Shown: positions 29,234 through 39,180, numbered from the stretch's first letter. The stretch: 64,000 nt of DNA from Cellvibrio sp. PSBB023 (GCF_002007605.1 NZ_CP019799.1:248001-312000), one strand, 5' to 3'. The notes: generated by a model from the letters alone, not told the origin. Numbers and translations are program-made.

Positions 29234-29818
29234 TTATTTCTTGGTAAATATTTCTGGTAATACAGTCAAAAAGGCGTCCAATGGTTCGCGGCATTTGGAT
29301 GCTTTCATCCGCATAACTGTGCCTTCCCAGGCATTGAATAGAAATTCTGCAATGATTGAAGAGGGAAGTTGGGTTTCAAGGCCGTCCCTGAGTCTGGCCT
29401 CTTCCAGCACATCTTCAATTGCCTGAGTGCTATTGCGCAGCATCTGGCGAACCTTTAAACGGATAGCCTCGCTGGATTCGGACATTTCCTGGCACATGTT
29501 GCCAAGAAAGCAGCCGCCATTGAGGTTTTCTTCGCAGCCGCCGATATTCGCAACAAAAAAACGGATTAGCCGCTCTTGGGGAGGAATACTGCGGTCACTG
29601 AGTAAGTGACGATTCTGGGCCATGCGCTCATCGGTCACTTTCTCCAAGGCTTCAATGGCAAAATCTTCTTTGCTTTTGAAGTAGGTGTAGAAGGAGCCTT
29701 TGGGCACATCGGCGGCGTTGACTATGTCCTGAATACTGGTGCCGTTATAGCCGCGGGTTGCCATGACTTTAAGGCCAGCATCCAGAAGATGATCTTTTTT
29801 CAGTTCGCGTTTGCTCAT
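29234..29818 (-). CDS. TetR/AcrR-family transcriptional regulator
   Basis: 194 aa. N-terminal HTH (LLDAGLKVMATRGYNGTSIQ, then DIVNAADVPKGSFYTYFKSKEDFA) with the usual GxFYxYFxSKE end; C-terminal ligand domain resembling the NemR/AcrR-like C-terminal family with Cys residues in GGCEENLNGGCFLGNM, possibly redox or electrophile sensing (inference). It sits upstream of and in line with the LpxR-like gene and shares its operator, so it probably represses itself and that gene. Confidence 0.85.
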   Translation of the reverse strand: MSKRELKKDHLLDAGLKVMATRGYNGTSIQDIVNAADVPKGSFYTYFKSKEDFAIEALEKVTDERMAQNRHLLSDRSIPPQERLIRFFVANIGGCEENLNGGCFLGNMCQEMSESSEAIRLKVRQMLRNSTQAIEDVLEEARLRDGLETQLPSSIIAEFLFNAWEGTVMRMKASKCREPLDAFLTVLPEIFTKK

Positions 29819-29829
29819 AATGTCAATAT

Positions 29830-29843
29830 ATGACCAGTCGTCT
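29830..29843 (-). promoter_or_regulatory. autoregulatory operator of the tetR gene
   Basis: ATGACCAGTCGTCT, identical over 14 bp to 29063-29076, 11 bp before the tetR start codon and overlapping a TATATT -10-like hexamer. Confidence 0.65.
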
Positions 29844-29985
29844 GCTTTTTCAAGCGAGAGGTTAGTTTATTAAGTTATAGGGCGATGGGTTTTGATGCTA
29901 TAGCCATGTTGATCATTATTATTTGTTCTTGATATTGCCTATATCCGGCGTGTTGCCTGTATACAGCACACCGGATTAGAACTGA

Positions 29986-31005
29986 TTAATGCGATTCTTT
30001 CAAATGTTTAATCAAGCGTGCTTTAAGGGCGGGAGGCAGGTTGCGGATAGTGAGTGTGTCCTGCTCTGGATCATATTCAATTTCACGCCCTAGACAATCC
30101 GATGCAAAACTCATACTGAGGGAGTCGTTGCGACCACTAATGCGCACATAGCTGCGAATTTGTCCCGCATGGGGGATAAACTCTGGTTTTATGTCAGGCT
30201 TAGTACTTTCTACATAGCGTACAAATCGCTCCGGTTCATAGCTCTTCACTTCTTCGGCAAGCGTGCTTGATAAGTCAGCGATGGTCACTGCCTTGCCCGC
30301 TTTGTTCTGCTCCAGGCAGTAATCGACTACTTTGGTACGTGTGATTTTGGCGGTTGTCTCATCCAGGGTGTTGCTGAAATCATCGACCACTTTTAAAAAT
30401 TCGGCAGTTTCCTGTTTGATATCCTGTTTGTCGGTAAAGGCGATAAAGTGAGTAAATGCCTCGGCAATATCTTTATCGCTGCGCGCGCGCATCAGGGTCA
30501 CATAGGTCGTTGAATCACCGCTGAGCCAGTCATTGAGCTGTATTTTGGCGGCGAGATTAAAGCCGGTGGTATCCAGAAACAGGGAGTCGTCCAGTACCAG
30601 ATCGCCATCCAGATATAAGCCACTTTGATGCTCCACCAGATACAGGCTCAGGGTGTCTCCTACCTCCAGCTTTTCCTCTACAAAAACGATGTAGGCATCC
30701 AGTAATGATTCTGCTTTTTCCAGCGCCTGTTGGAACTGTTGCATGGCCTTGTGGCTGAAACTGAGGAAGCTCAGACGTTCATCGCGACAGTCGCGTAGCC
30801 AGGCAGGCAGAGGGAATTCGCCCAGTTCATCGGAAAAACGGCCATAACTTTTACCGCCCTTGCGGATGAACTGGGTTTTTAATTCATAGGCGAGTTCTTC
30901 CAGTTTGCCGTTTAGAGCAAGCACGTCATTGCGCAGTTGCAACTCAAATGCGCCACCGGGGCTGTGGCGATAAATACGGTGAGCAACAATCGAGGTTAGG
31001 GCCAT
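29986..31005 (-). CDS. nucleoid-associated protein NdpA/YejK
   Basis: 339 aa, close to E. coli YejK (335 aa). ATG at 31005 gives MALTSIVAHRIYRHSPGG and the family N-terminus; an in-frame start at 31119 would add 38 unsupported residues. C-terminal part (GQIRSYVRISGRNDSLSMSF) is the conserved NdpA block. 37-kDa nucleoid-associated proteins of unclear function; related proteins occur with DNA modification and mobile elements. Confidence 0.88.
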   Translation of the reverse strand: MALTSIVAHRIYRHSPGGAFELQLRNDVLALNGKLEELAYELKTQFIRKGGKSYGRFSDELGEFPLPAWLRDCRDERLSFLSFSHKAMQQFQQALEKAESLLDAYIVFVEEKLEVGDTLSLYLVEHQSGLYLDGDLVLDDSLFLDTTGFNLAAKIQLNDWLSGDSTTYVTLMRARSDKDIAEAFTHFIAFTDKQDIKQETAEFLKVVDDFSNTLDETTAKITRTKVVDYCLEQNKAGKAVTIADLSSTLAEEVKSYEPERFVRYVESTKPDIKPEFIPHAGQIRSYVRISGRNDSLSMSFASDCLGREIEYDPEQDTLTIRNLPPALKARLIKHLKESH

Positions 31006-31107
31006 AACAGAAATCGCTTCAATCAGTAGATTAATAGGAGTGGTTTTGCAAAGGCGGCTATTATAGGCGTCACGGTCCTTTTGCATACACAAGATTTGGG
31101 AGTTGCT

Positions 31108-31467
31108 ATGCCGATCCAACGTTTAAACCCAACACCACGCTGGTCAGATGCCACGATTTTTAATGGCATCGCACATTTTGTGGAGGTGCCAAATAATACC
31201 CAATGTCCAATGGATGAGCAGATTGCGCAAATTCTGGCGCAAGCAGAGGCGACACTAGCCGCAATAGGCAGCGATAAATCCCGGCTTCTTTCCGCCACTA
31301 TTTACCTGACCGATAAGAATAATGTTGCGACGCTCAATCGCGCTTGGGAAACCTGGTTGCCAGGAGGTTGCGCCCCGTCGCGTGCGTGTATCCTTGTGGA
31401 ATTGTTAGATCCGGCAATGTTGGTGGAAATTGTATTTGTCGCTGCCGTGTCACCTGAGGTGAATTAA
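31108..31467 (+). CDS. RidA/YjgF-like family protein
   Basis: 119 aa from ATG 31108. Trimeric RidA-like fold with SATIYLTDKNNVATLNRAWE and the conserved Pro-x-Arg of APSRACILVELL, the Arg that binds the carboxylate of imines in RidA. It belongs to the diverged YjgH/Rid subgroup rather than canonical RidA. Divergent from ndpA. Confidence 0.85.
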   Translation: MPIQRLNPTPRWSDATIFNGIAHFVEVPNNTQCPMDEQIAQILAQAEATLAAIGSDKSRLLSATIYLTDKNNVATLNRAWETWLPGGCAPSRACILVELLDPAMLVEIVFVAAVSPEVN

Positions 31468-31548
31468 ATCAGCGGGCTTGTTGTGCATTCGTGCCTATAC
31501 TTTCCCTATTGTTCTGCGTTAGCAGCCTCACTGTGACAGGAATCTGAT

Positions 31549-32724
31549 ATGGCAACACCCATTGATCAATACTTGAATATTCTTGCGAAAAAAGACGGTT
31601 CAGATCTGTACCTCAGCACCGGTGCACCTCCCTGCGCCAAGTTTCAAGGTGTGTTAAAACCGCTTACCAATGAACCCTTTAAGCCGGGCGATATAGAACG
31701 TATTGCCAATGCCATCATGGATGATGAACAGCGCGCTATTTTTGCGCACGAATTAGAAATGAATTTGGCGATCTCCATTCATGGTGTCGGGCGCTTTCGT
31801 ATTAATATTTTCAAGCAGCGCAATGAAGTGGCAATTGTGGCGCGTAACATTAAAACCGATATTCCGCAATTTGATGACCTCGGCCTGCCTGAAATTTTAA
31901 AAGAAGTCATTATGACCAAACGCGGCTTGGTGTTGTTTGTCGGCGGCACTGGCTCAGGGAAATCAACATCGTTGGCAGCCTTGATAGATCATCGCAATTC
32001 CTCCAGTGGCGGTCACATTATTACCATAGAGGACCCGGTTGAGTTTGTGCATAAACACAAGCGCAGTGTCATTAATCAGCGCGAAGTGGGTGTGGATACG
32101 CGCAGTTATAAAGCAGCTCTCAAAAATACCCTGCGCCAAGCGCCCGATGTCATTTTGATTGGTGAGATTCGCGATCGTGAAACCATGGAGCATGCCCTTG
32201 AGTTTGCTGAGACAGGGCATTTGGCAATTTCCACTTTGCATGCAAACAATGCCAATCAGGCGCTTGAGCGGATTGTTAACCTGTTTCCGGAGGAGCGCCG
32301 GCCACAATTATTAATGGGGCTCTCACAAAATTTACGTGCGTTTGTGTCCCAGCGGCTGGTGCCTACGGTCGATGGAAAGCGCTGCGCTGCTGTTGAAGTA
32401 TTGCTCGGTACCAAAACTATTCAGGAGTTGATTTTTAAAAATCGCTTTACTGAAATTAAAGAGATTATGGAGAAATCGGAAAATCTCGGGATGCAAACTT
32501 TTGATGGCGCCATGTTTAAATTGTACATGGCCGGTAGAATCAGTTTTGACGATGCTATTGCCAATGCCGATTCACCCAACAACTTGCGTTTGCGTATCAA
32601 ACTGGCAACGGATGGTGTCGCACCTGCAAAAGCAGAAACAGCAGCGGTGAAGCCCAGTGCAACAGCGGGTAGTTTTGGTGAATTGAGCTTGCAAAAAATT
32701 GATGAAGACGACGAAAACCAATGA
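31549..32724 (+). CDS. pilU: type IV pilus retraction ATPase PilU
   Basis: 391 aa. PilT-type GspE ATPase with Walker A GGTGSGKSTS (~residue 131), Asp box (IITIEDPVEF), Walker B LIGEIRD and His box (STLHANNANQAL). The acidic C-terminal extension and the PATALDYL-less start MATPIDQYLNILAKKDGSDL identify PilU rather than PilT. pilT is not adjacent. Overlaps the next gene by 4 bp. Confidence 0.9.
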   Translation: MATPIDQYLNILAKKDGSDLYLSTGAPPCAKFQGVLKPLTNEPFKPGDIERIANAIMDDEQRAIFAHELEMNLAISIHGVGRFRINIFKQRNEVAIVARNIKTDIPQFDDLGLPEILKEVIMTKRGLVLFVGGTGSGKSTSLAALIDHRNSSSGGHIITIEDPVEFVHKHKRSVINQREVGVDTRSYKAALKNTLRQAPDVILIGEIRDRETMEHALEFAETGHLAISTLHANNANQALERIVNLFPEERRPQLLMGLSQNLRAFVSQRLVPTVDGKRCAAVEVLLGTKTIQELIFKNRFTEIKEIMEKSENLGMQTFDGAMFKLYMAGRISFDDAIANADSPNNLRLRIKLATDGVAPAKAETAAVKPSATAGSFGELSLQKIDEDDENQ

Positions 32725-35195
32725 GTGTAAAAACGATCGAGCAACTGCTTAAGCCCCATTCGATTGCGGTGATTGGTGCATCTAATCAACCCAACCGGCC
32801 GGGCAATGCTGTGATGCGCAATTTATTGCAGGAGCAGTTTGATGGCCCGATTATGCCAGTGACGCCGCACTATAAATCCGTTAATGGTGTATTGGCCTAT
32901 CGCTCGATCGATGAATTACCCATAGTGCCCGATCTGGCGATTATTTGTACCCGCGCGACACGGGTGCCTGCCATTATTTTGCAGTTGGGGCGCAAAGGTA
33001 CGCGCACGGCTATTGTGATTGCTGCGGGGTTGGATAATTTATTTACCGCGCAAGGCACTAACTTGCAGGAACAAATGTTGGCGATCGCCAAAGAGTGGGG
33101 CGTGCGAATTCTCGGCCCGGATTCACTGGGTATTCTGGTTCCTGCCTTGGGGTTAAATGCAAGTTACGCTCACATTAATGCGGCTCCGGGAAAAATTGCG
33201 GTGGTGTCACAATCATCGGCCGTGTGCGTTACCTTATTGGATTGGGCGCGCCGCCGCCGCATTGGTTTTTCACAATTTATTTCCTTGGGTGAGGGAGTTG
33301 ATATTGATTTTGATGAGATATTGGATTATCTCGGGCGCGATGCACAAACCTCGGCAATTTTATTGTATATCGATGCGATTTATGATGGCCGCGCATTTAT
33401 GTCAGCGGCGCGGGCCGCCTCTTTTAATAAACCGATATTGGTAATCAAGGCTGGTAGTTATACCGAAACCAGTCTATTAACCTCGCGTTTGCCCGTGGAA
33501 AAAATTGGCAATGATGCCGTGTATGATGCGGCATTTCGTCGCGCAGGTATGCTGCGCGTAGAGGACCTGCGCGAATTATTAGCCGCGGTGGAAACGCTGG
33601 CTAATGGCAAACCTATTTACAGTGAGCAATTGGTTATTATCGCTAACGGCAATGGCCCAAGTGCGATGGCAACTGATGCCTTGTTGCAGCGCGGTGGTCG
33701 CTTGGCTGTATTGGATGAAAAATTGGTCGAGCAAATTCAGCCCTTGATTCATTCGGGTGGCCGAGCAACAAATCCCATTAATTTATTGGGCGACGCCTCG
33801 CCAGAAACCTATCAAAAAGTGTTGCAGGTGATTTTGCAAAGCAATAGCGTGGATAATTTATTAATCATGCAAGCACCTTCCGCATTGACGCCCGGTGAGG
33901 TTTACGCCGATGCCATTATCAATACCTATAAACATTACACCGGCCGCAAACCCAATATTTTTTCCAACTGGATGGGTGAGGATGCGGCGCAAAATGCACG
34001 ATTACGTTTTGCCGATGCGGGTATTGCATCTTTCCGTACTCCTGAAGGTGCTGTCGGTGCTTTTATGCACATGGTTCAGTACCGGCGCAACCAAAAATTA
34101 TTATCAGAAACACCGGATTCCATTAGCGATAAGGTGCCTTATCAACCGCAGCAAGCGCAGCACATTGTGGCCCAGGTATTAGCGGAGGAGCGCGAGTTGT
34201 TGAAGCGTGATGAGGCGCTGCAATTCCTGGCGGATTACGGTATTAATACCGCCCCTTATTCTGTAGTAGATAAGACGGCAGCTGAATCGATACAAGGTGC
34301 GCACCCGCTGCGTATTGAAGTGCAACTTGATCCAGTATTCGGCCCGGTTATTTTATTGGGTGAGGCGGCCAGCCATTGGAGTATTCGCAGTAACGCTGTT
34401 GTTGCACTGCCGCCACTGAATATGGCACTGGCCCGTTACATGGTTATTCAGGCCTTGGCCGAGGGGAAAATTCGCGAGCGTGAAGGTTATGTGCCCTTGC
34501 ATATGCCATCGCTCTGTTTATTGCTGACGCAAATCAGCCAAATAGTCATCGATCATCCTGCATTGCGCCGGTTATTAATTAATCCGGCCTTGGTTGCGGG
34601 CGAAACTATTTTGGTTGTAGATGCTGAGATTCATATCAGCGCAGAGAAAAATCCCTATCCGCTGGCGATCCGCCCCTATCCCAAGGAATTGGAAGAAGTG
34701 TTTTTGCTGCGTAATGAGCGCAGCGTGTTATTACGCCCCATTCGCCCTGAGGATGAATTAAATTTACAAGCCTTTGATAATTCGCAGAGTAAAGAGGATA
34801 GATACAAACGTTATTTTGCCGAGCTGCCGCAGTTTTCTCATGAGCAAATGGCACGATTAACGCAAATTGATTACGAGCGTGAGATGGCATTTGTCGCTGT
34901 TGCTAATAATGCGCAGGGGGATGAGGAAATTTTAGGTGTAGTGCGCGCGCAGCGTGATCCGGACAATACCTTTGCGGAGTTTGCGATGGCTATTCGCAGT
35001 GATTTGAAAGGTATAGGTTTGGGGTCGCGGATGTTGCAAAAAATGATTAATTACTCACGAGCGCAAGGCACGCAGCAATTAATCGGGTGCACTATGCTGG
35101 AAAATGCAGGCATGGCAAATTTGGCGCGCAAGCTGGGTTTTATGGTGAAGTACAATCGTGATGAAGGGCTGATTGATATGACGCTAACATTGTAA
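32721..35195 (+). CDS. Pat/YfiQ-type protein acetyltransferase with acyl-CoA-synthetase-like domains
   Basis: 824 aa. Residues ~1-130 CoA-binding Rossmann domain (IAVIGASNQPNRPGNAVMRN), ~150-460 succinyl-CoA-ligase-like part, ~480-690 ATP-grasp, ~695-824 GNAT acetyltransferase (RPIRPEDELNLQAF; LGSRMLQKMINYSRAQG). This is the architecture of Salmonella Pat / E. coli PatZ, which acetylate acetyl-CoA synthetase and other lysines. ATG overlaps the pilU stop as ATGA, so translation is coupled; the pairing with pilus retraction is notable but its meaning is unknown. Confidence 0.88.
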   Translation: MSVKTIEQLLKPHSIAVIGASNQPNRPGNAVMRNLLQEQFDGPIMPVTPHYKSVNGVLAYRSIDELPIVPDLAIICTRATRVPAIILQLGRKGTRTAIVIAAGLDNLFTAQGTNLQEQMLAIAKEWGVRILGPDSLGILVPALGLNASYAHINAAPGKIAVVSQSSAVCVTLLDWARRRRIGFSQFISLGEGVDIDFDEILDYLGRDAQTSAILLYIDAIYDGRAFMSAARAASFNKPILVIKAGSYTETSLLTSRLPVEKIGNDAVYDAAFRRAGMLRVEDLRELLAAVETLANGKPIYSEQLVIIANGNGPSAMATDALLQRGGRLAVLDEKLVEQIQPLIHSGGRATNPINLLGDASPETYQKVLQVILQSNSVDNLLIMQAPSALTPGEVYADAIINTYKHYTGRKPNIFSNWMGEDAAQNARLRFADAGIASFRTPEGAVGAFMHMVQYRRNQKLLSETPDSISDKVPYQPQQAQHIVAQVLAEERELLKRDEALQFLADYGINTAPYSVVDKTAAESIQGAHPLRIEVQLDPVFGPVILLGEAASHWSIRSNAVVALPPLNMALARYMVIQALAEGKIREREGYVPLHMPSLCLLLTQISQIVIDHPALRRLLINPALVAGETILVVDAEIHISAEKNPYPLAIRPYPKELEEVFLLRNERSVLLRPIRPEDELNLQAFDNSQSKEDRYKRYFAELPQFSHEQMARLTQIDYEREMAFVAVANNAQGDEEILGVVRAQRDPDNTFAEFAMAIRSDLKGIGLGSRMLQKMINYSRAQGTQQLIGCTMLENAGMANLARKLGFMVKYNRDEGLIDMTLTL

Positions 35196-35232
35196 GCGTC
35201 ATCGTAAAAACATCAGCAGGTTTGTAGTGGAT

Positions 35233-36183
35233 TCAGGGTTGTAATTTTGCCAGCGCTTTAATGTGTGCAACAACACAGCGCCCCAATCCCAATAGGTCAT
35301 ATCCACCTTCCAGTGTCGATACTATACCGCGACATTGCTCATCCAGCGGCGTACTTTTACTCTCGTCCATGAGTGTGCGCAGTTGCTGGGTTATCCAGCC
35401 GTAATCCTGCTCTACCAAACTGATGGATGACATATCATCATCAATATAAGCATCAAAACCGGCTGAAATAAATATCATCTGTGGTTTAAATTGCGCTAAC
35501 GCGGGTAGCCATTGTGTGCTGATCGCATCGCGAAACCCCTGGCTGCGGCATGTTGCAGCCAGGGGGGTATTAATAATGTGGGCAGGCACATCATCAATAT
35601 TGGTGTGTGGATAAAACGGGTATTGGAAACTGGAGCAAAATAAAACGCGCGGGTCATTCATGAAAATGTCTTGCGTACCATTTCCATGGTGCACATCAAA
35701 ATCAATAATAGCTACCCGTTGCAGTCCATGGTGTGCTAATGCATGGGCTGCAGCGACGGCTACATTATTAATAATACAAAAACCCATCGCGCGCGCGCGT
35801 TCTGCATGGTGACCCGGTGGGCGTACATTACAAAAGACTGCATCTGTTTTTCCATCCATGATCATATCCACACCCATAACCGCAGCACCTGCTGCATGAC
35901 GTGCGGCAGTATAGGTATCGGGCGATAAATACACATCATCGGCAAAAGCATGAATACTATGCCCAGGAATTGCCGCCGCTATTTTTTGTAAATGCTCTTG
36001 TGTGTGAACACGTAATAGCTGCTCGTCAGTTGCTGCAACTGCATCGCGGTAATACAACAAACCATCAATACCGTTGGCCATGAGTTGATTGTTGATAGCA
36101 TCCAAGCGCGCAGGGCACTCAGGATGATTGGTTGGCATTTGGTGTAAGTGACAACTGGGGTGACTAATCAGCGTAGCGATCAT
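35233..36183 (-). CDS. histone-deacetylase-superfamily amidohydrolase
   Basis: 316 aa. Class II HDAC/AcuC-type zinc enzyme: VRPPGHHAERARAMGFCI, the metal site DFDVHHGNGTQDIF and SAGFDAYIDD are all intact. Bacterial members deacetylate acetylpolyamines, acetyllysine or small amides. It lies tail to tail with the Pat-type acetyltransferase gene, so an acetylation/deacetylation pair is an attractive inference. Confidence 0.9.
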   Translation of the reverse strand: MIATLISHPSCHLHQMPTNHPECPARLDAINNQLMANGIDGLLYYRDAVAATDEQLLRVHTQEHLQKIAAAIPGHSIHAFADDVYLSPDTYTAARHAAGAAVMGVDMIMDGKTDAVFCNVRPPGHHAERARAMGFCIINNVAVAAAHALAHHGLQRVAIIDFDVHHGNGTQDIFMNDPRVLFCSSFQYPFYPHTNIDDVPAHIINTPLAATCRSQGFRDAISTQWLPALAQFKPQMIFISAGFDAYIDDDMSSISLVEQDYGWITQQLRTLMDESKSTPLDEQCRGIVSTLEGGYDLLGLGRCVVAHIKALAKLQP

Positions 36184-36280
36184 AAAAGGGATGCAATGGG
36201 TTGGTGATGTAGTGAACCGTTTTTTAGTCTAAAGCCAAACGTGTACTTTGGCGATATATTAGTAAGCCGTTCGCGCATAT

Positions 36281-36310
36281 AAAAAGCGAAAATATTTATT
36301 TCCGCTTTTT
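36281..36310. terminator. bidirectional terminator after the FadL-type gene
   Basis: AAAAAGCG(A)AAATA / TATTT(C)CGCTTTTT, nearly perfect 30-bp palindrome with T-runs on both strands, 22 bp after the FadL-type stop. Confidence 0.75.
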
Positions 36311-36331
36311 ATATTGCGATTGATGAGATGA

Positions 36332-37711
36332 TTAGAAGGCCCAGTTAGCTTGCACACCGATAATATTGACATCCGCATCAAACGAACCTTCAACATGATG
36401 ACCGGTGAGTGGATTGGTATTGTTGATATGTGCTTTATCAACTTTTATATGGCTATAACCCACATCAATCGATGTGGCTGGTGAAAAGGCGTAATTAAAT
36501 CCTGCGCTAAGCCATAAGCGATCCTGATCTGGAATTCGTGGGTTTACCAGAGTGGGATTGGTTTGTGGTGCAGCATCAATCGCTGCACCAAAGCGCCAAC
36601 TCCAGGGGCAATCGGATTTGTGGGTAAACCCAAGGGCGTAGCGCATAGTGTCTTTGTAATGCAATTCCAGTGTGTTAATGACGCGATTATTGTTGCTATT
36701 AATCACATCGACACTTTGGATTTTGCTCCATTCAGTCCAGGCAATATCAGCGTGAATCCACCAGTAGTCGCTCAATTGTTGTGAACCGCTGAGGGTAATG
36801 GTGTCTGGCAAGCGCAAACGTGCTTCAGCATCGCCAGCTACTGCCGCCAAAGATGCTGCACAAATAGTTCCGGTAGTAGGCGCAGGTGGTGCACCGGTAG
36901 GAAAGCCGGCATTGGGGCTGCACAAGGCATTCAATGAAAAACGTGCATCGCCTTGCAGATCAAATTCAGCGCCCTGACGCCATATGAGTCCAAGGCTTGT
37001 ATGCGCTGTCGGCTTGTAATAAAGGCTCAGGTCCGCGGCAACGCTATCATCATCACCAGTAATTTTTGCACTGCTATCTGTGGCGGGCGAAGGCGCTACA
37101 CCTAATGTTGAATCAAGCTTGCTTTCCAGTGTGACATCTGCGCGTTGATAGCTAACCCCCAAGCCTGCCGACCATGCATCAGTTAATACAACCCCGGCCA
37201 CAGCATGAATATTAACAACTTCCAGTTTGCTGTGAGTGGCGAGGTAGCGCCCGTACCAGTCGTCGTCATAGTCACTGGCCAAACCATAGGGCGCATTTAT
37301 GCCCAAGCCAAGAGTGACTCGCTCCGACAGTGGATGCACATAATAAATATTGGGCACATAGCCGACTTCATCCGTTTTTCCGGTGACGCCATTGGTGTTT
37401 GAATTTTCATTGTGGAAGGTCGATTGGGTAAAAATGGCATTGCCTGCCACCGTGAGTGCTGGCGCTTTTAATTCAACAATGCTGGCGGGATTAAAAAAAA
37501 CATTGCTGGCATCAGAAACATCCGACGCAGTACCTGCAAAGGCTTTGCCCAGATGTGCTGGACTTTGTTCGAGAATTTGAAAGGACGCCGCGAATGTTGT
37601 CGCGGGAATTGACATCAGTGAAAATAATAAGGCGCTGGTAGAAAATAATGTAGCAGGTGCTGAAATAATGCGGGCCGTTGATGGTGCTTTTGGAAATATA
37701 TGAATGGTCAT
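36332..37711 (-). CDS. FadL/OmpP1/TodX-family outer-membrane transporter
   Basis: 459 aa. Long signal peptide cleaved before ASFQILEQSPAHLGKAFAG, the conserved mature start of the FadL family whose N-terminus plugs the barrel. The NPA box appears as NVFFNPASIVEL. The chain ends in WAF, the C-terminal aromatic signature of outer-membrane barrels. Imports hydrophobic compounds such as long-chain fatty acids; exact substrate unknown. Monocistronic. Confidence 0.88.
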   Translation of the reverse strand: MTIHIFPKAPSTARIISAPATLFSTSALLFSLMSIPATTFAASFQILEQSPAHLGKAFAGTASDVSDASNVFFNPASIVELKAPALTVAGNAIFTQSTFHNENSNTNGVTGKTDEVGYVPNIYYVHPLSERVTLGLGINAPYGLASDYDDDWYGRYLATHSKLEVVNIHAVAGVVLTDAWSAGLGVSYQRADVTLESKLDSTLGVAPSPATDSSAKITGDDDSVAADLSLYYKPTAHTSLGLIWRQGAEFDLQGDARFSLNALCSPNAGFPTGAPPAPTTGTICAASLAAVAGDAEARLRLPDTITLSGSQQLSDYWWIHADIAWTEWSKIQSVDVINSNNNRVINTLELHYKDTMRYALGFTHKSDCPWSWRFGAAIDAAPQTNPTLVNPRIPDQDRLWLSAGFNYAFSPATSIDVGYSHIKVDKAHINNTNPLTGHHVEGSFDADVNIIGVQANWAF

Positions 37712-37798
37712 AAATGCCTCCTGAGCTTTGCAATGATCCTCACGTAACGCAATGTAAGTGTAGACTGCAACATCAAGAGACGCTTGATAAAGACAAAT

Positions 37799-37836
37799 TG
37801 GCTGTCACCCGCAACAAATATTGCAAGTGACAGCCA
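37799..37836 (-). terminator. terminator after purD
   Basis: TGGCTGTCAC / GTGACAGCCA with an inner GCAA/TTGC stem; on the minus strand it is followed by a T-rich stretch (ATTTGTCTTT). 7 bp after the purD stop. Confidence 0.7.
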
Positions 37837-37842
37837 GTTTAT

Positions 37843-39126
37843 TTATTGCTCGCGAGCAATTGCGCGATAGGCGATATCGGTGCGATAAAAAATGCCGTTC
37901 CAACTAATTTTTTGTGCCAGCTGATAAGCGCGTTGCTGTGCTTCCAATACGCTGTCACCCAATGCAGTTGCACAGAGTACGCGACCACCATTAGTCACTG
38001 TATTGCCATCTTTTATGGTGGTGCCTGCGTGGAAAACTTTTTCACCGGCGATTTCACTGGTTGGCAAACCGGAAATAATATCGCCTTTGTTATAAGCCTC
38101 CGGATAGCCACCAGCGGCGAGCACAACACCGACAGATGCACGCGAATCCCAATTAGCAGTGGTGTTATCCAAATCGCCTTTCAGTGCGGCCAAACACAGT
38201 TCAACCAAATCCGATTGCAAACGCAACATAATGGGTTGTGTTTCTGGGTCGCCAAAACGGCAGTTGTATTCAATGACTTTCGGATTGCCTGCCGCATCAA
38301 TCATTAAGCCCGCATACAAAAAACCAACGTAGGTATTACCTTCTGCTGCCATACCATTGACGGTAGGATAAATGATTTCTTTCATCACACGCTCATGTAC
38401 CTCTGGTGTGACTACAGGTGCTGGCGAGTAAGCGCCCATACCTCCTGTGTTGGGGCCAGTATCGCCATTGCCAACACGTTTGTGATCCTGACTGGTCGCC
38501 ATTGGCAATACATGCTTGCCATCCACCATCACAATAAAGCTGGCTTCTTCACCGGCGAGGAATTCTTCAATAACTACACGGCAACCAGCATCGCCAAACG
38601 CGTTACCAGAGAGCATATCGCGCACGGCCTCTTCAGCTTGTTGCAAGGTTTCAGCAACAATGACGCCTTTACCTGCGGCAAGGCCATCGGCCTTGATAAC
38701 AATCGGTGCGCCTTTCTCACGCAAGTAGGCGAGGGCAGGTTCCACTTCGATAAAGTTTTGGTAATCCGCCGTAGGAATTTTGTGGCGAGCAAGAAAATCC
38801 TTGGTGAAAGCTTTGGAGCCTTCCAGCTGAGCGGCGCCTTTGCTGGGGCCAAAGCACAACAAATTGCGCGCTTGAAAATAATCCACCACGCCTGCTACCA
38901 GCGGAACTTCTGGACCGACAATGGTTAAGCCGACATTATTATTTTCCGCAAACTGGGCGAGGGCTTCAAAATTCAAAACGTCGATAGCCACGTTTTCCAA
39001 TTTGGGTTCCAGCGTTGTACCGGCATTGCCGGGCGCGACAAATACTTTTTCTACTTGTGGGCTTTGTGCGGCTTTCCAGGCGAGTGCATGTTCGCGGCCG
39101 CCGTTGCCAATAATTAATAGGTTCAT
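37843..39126 (-). CDS. purD: phosphoribosylamine-glycine ligase
   Basis: 427 aa ATP-grasp enzyme making GAR in purine synthesis. MNLLIIGNGGREHALAWK at the N-terminus, IVIKADGLAAGKGVIVA for ATP binding and EYNCRFGDPETQPIM near residue 290 are diagnostic. Downstream of purH, from which it is separated by 62 bp containing a terminator-like hairpin. Confidence 0.97.
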   Translation of the reverse strand: MNLLIIGNGGREHALAWKAAQSPQVEKVFVAPGNAGTTLEPKLENVAIDVLNFEALAQFAENNNVGLTIVGPEVPLVAGVVDYFQARNLLCFGPSKGAAQLEGSKAFTKDFLARHKIPTADYQNFIEVEPALAYLREKGAPIVIKADGLAAGKGVIVAETLQQAEEAVRDMLSGNAFGDAGCRVVIEEFLAGEEASFIVMVDGKHVLPMATSQDHKRVGNGDTGPNTGGMGAYSPAPVVTPEVHERVMKEIIYPTVNGMAAEGNTYVGFLYAGLMIDAAGNPKVIEYNCRFGDPETQPIMLRLQSDLVELCLAALKGDLDNTTANWDSRASVGVVLAAGGYPEAYNKGDIISGLPTSEIAGEKVFHAGTTIKDGNTVTNGGRVLCATALGDSVLEAQQRAYQLAQKISWNGIFYRTDIAYRAIAREQ

Positions 39127-39151
39127 AGTTCAATCCAAACAATTTACATCG

Positions 39152-39180
39152 CAAAATAAAAACTCCCGCAATGCGGGAGT
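39152..39180 (-). terminator. terminator-like hairpin between purH and purD
   Basis: ACTCCCGCA / TGCGGGAGT on the minus strand followed by TTTTTATTTTG, 9 bp after the purH stop. Read-through or a second promoter is needed for purD; partial termination may set the purH:purD ratio. Confidence 0.75.
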
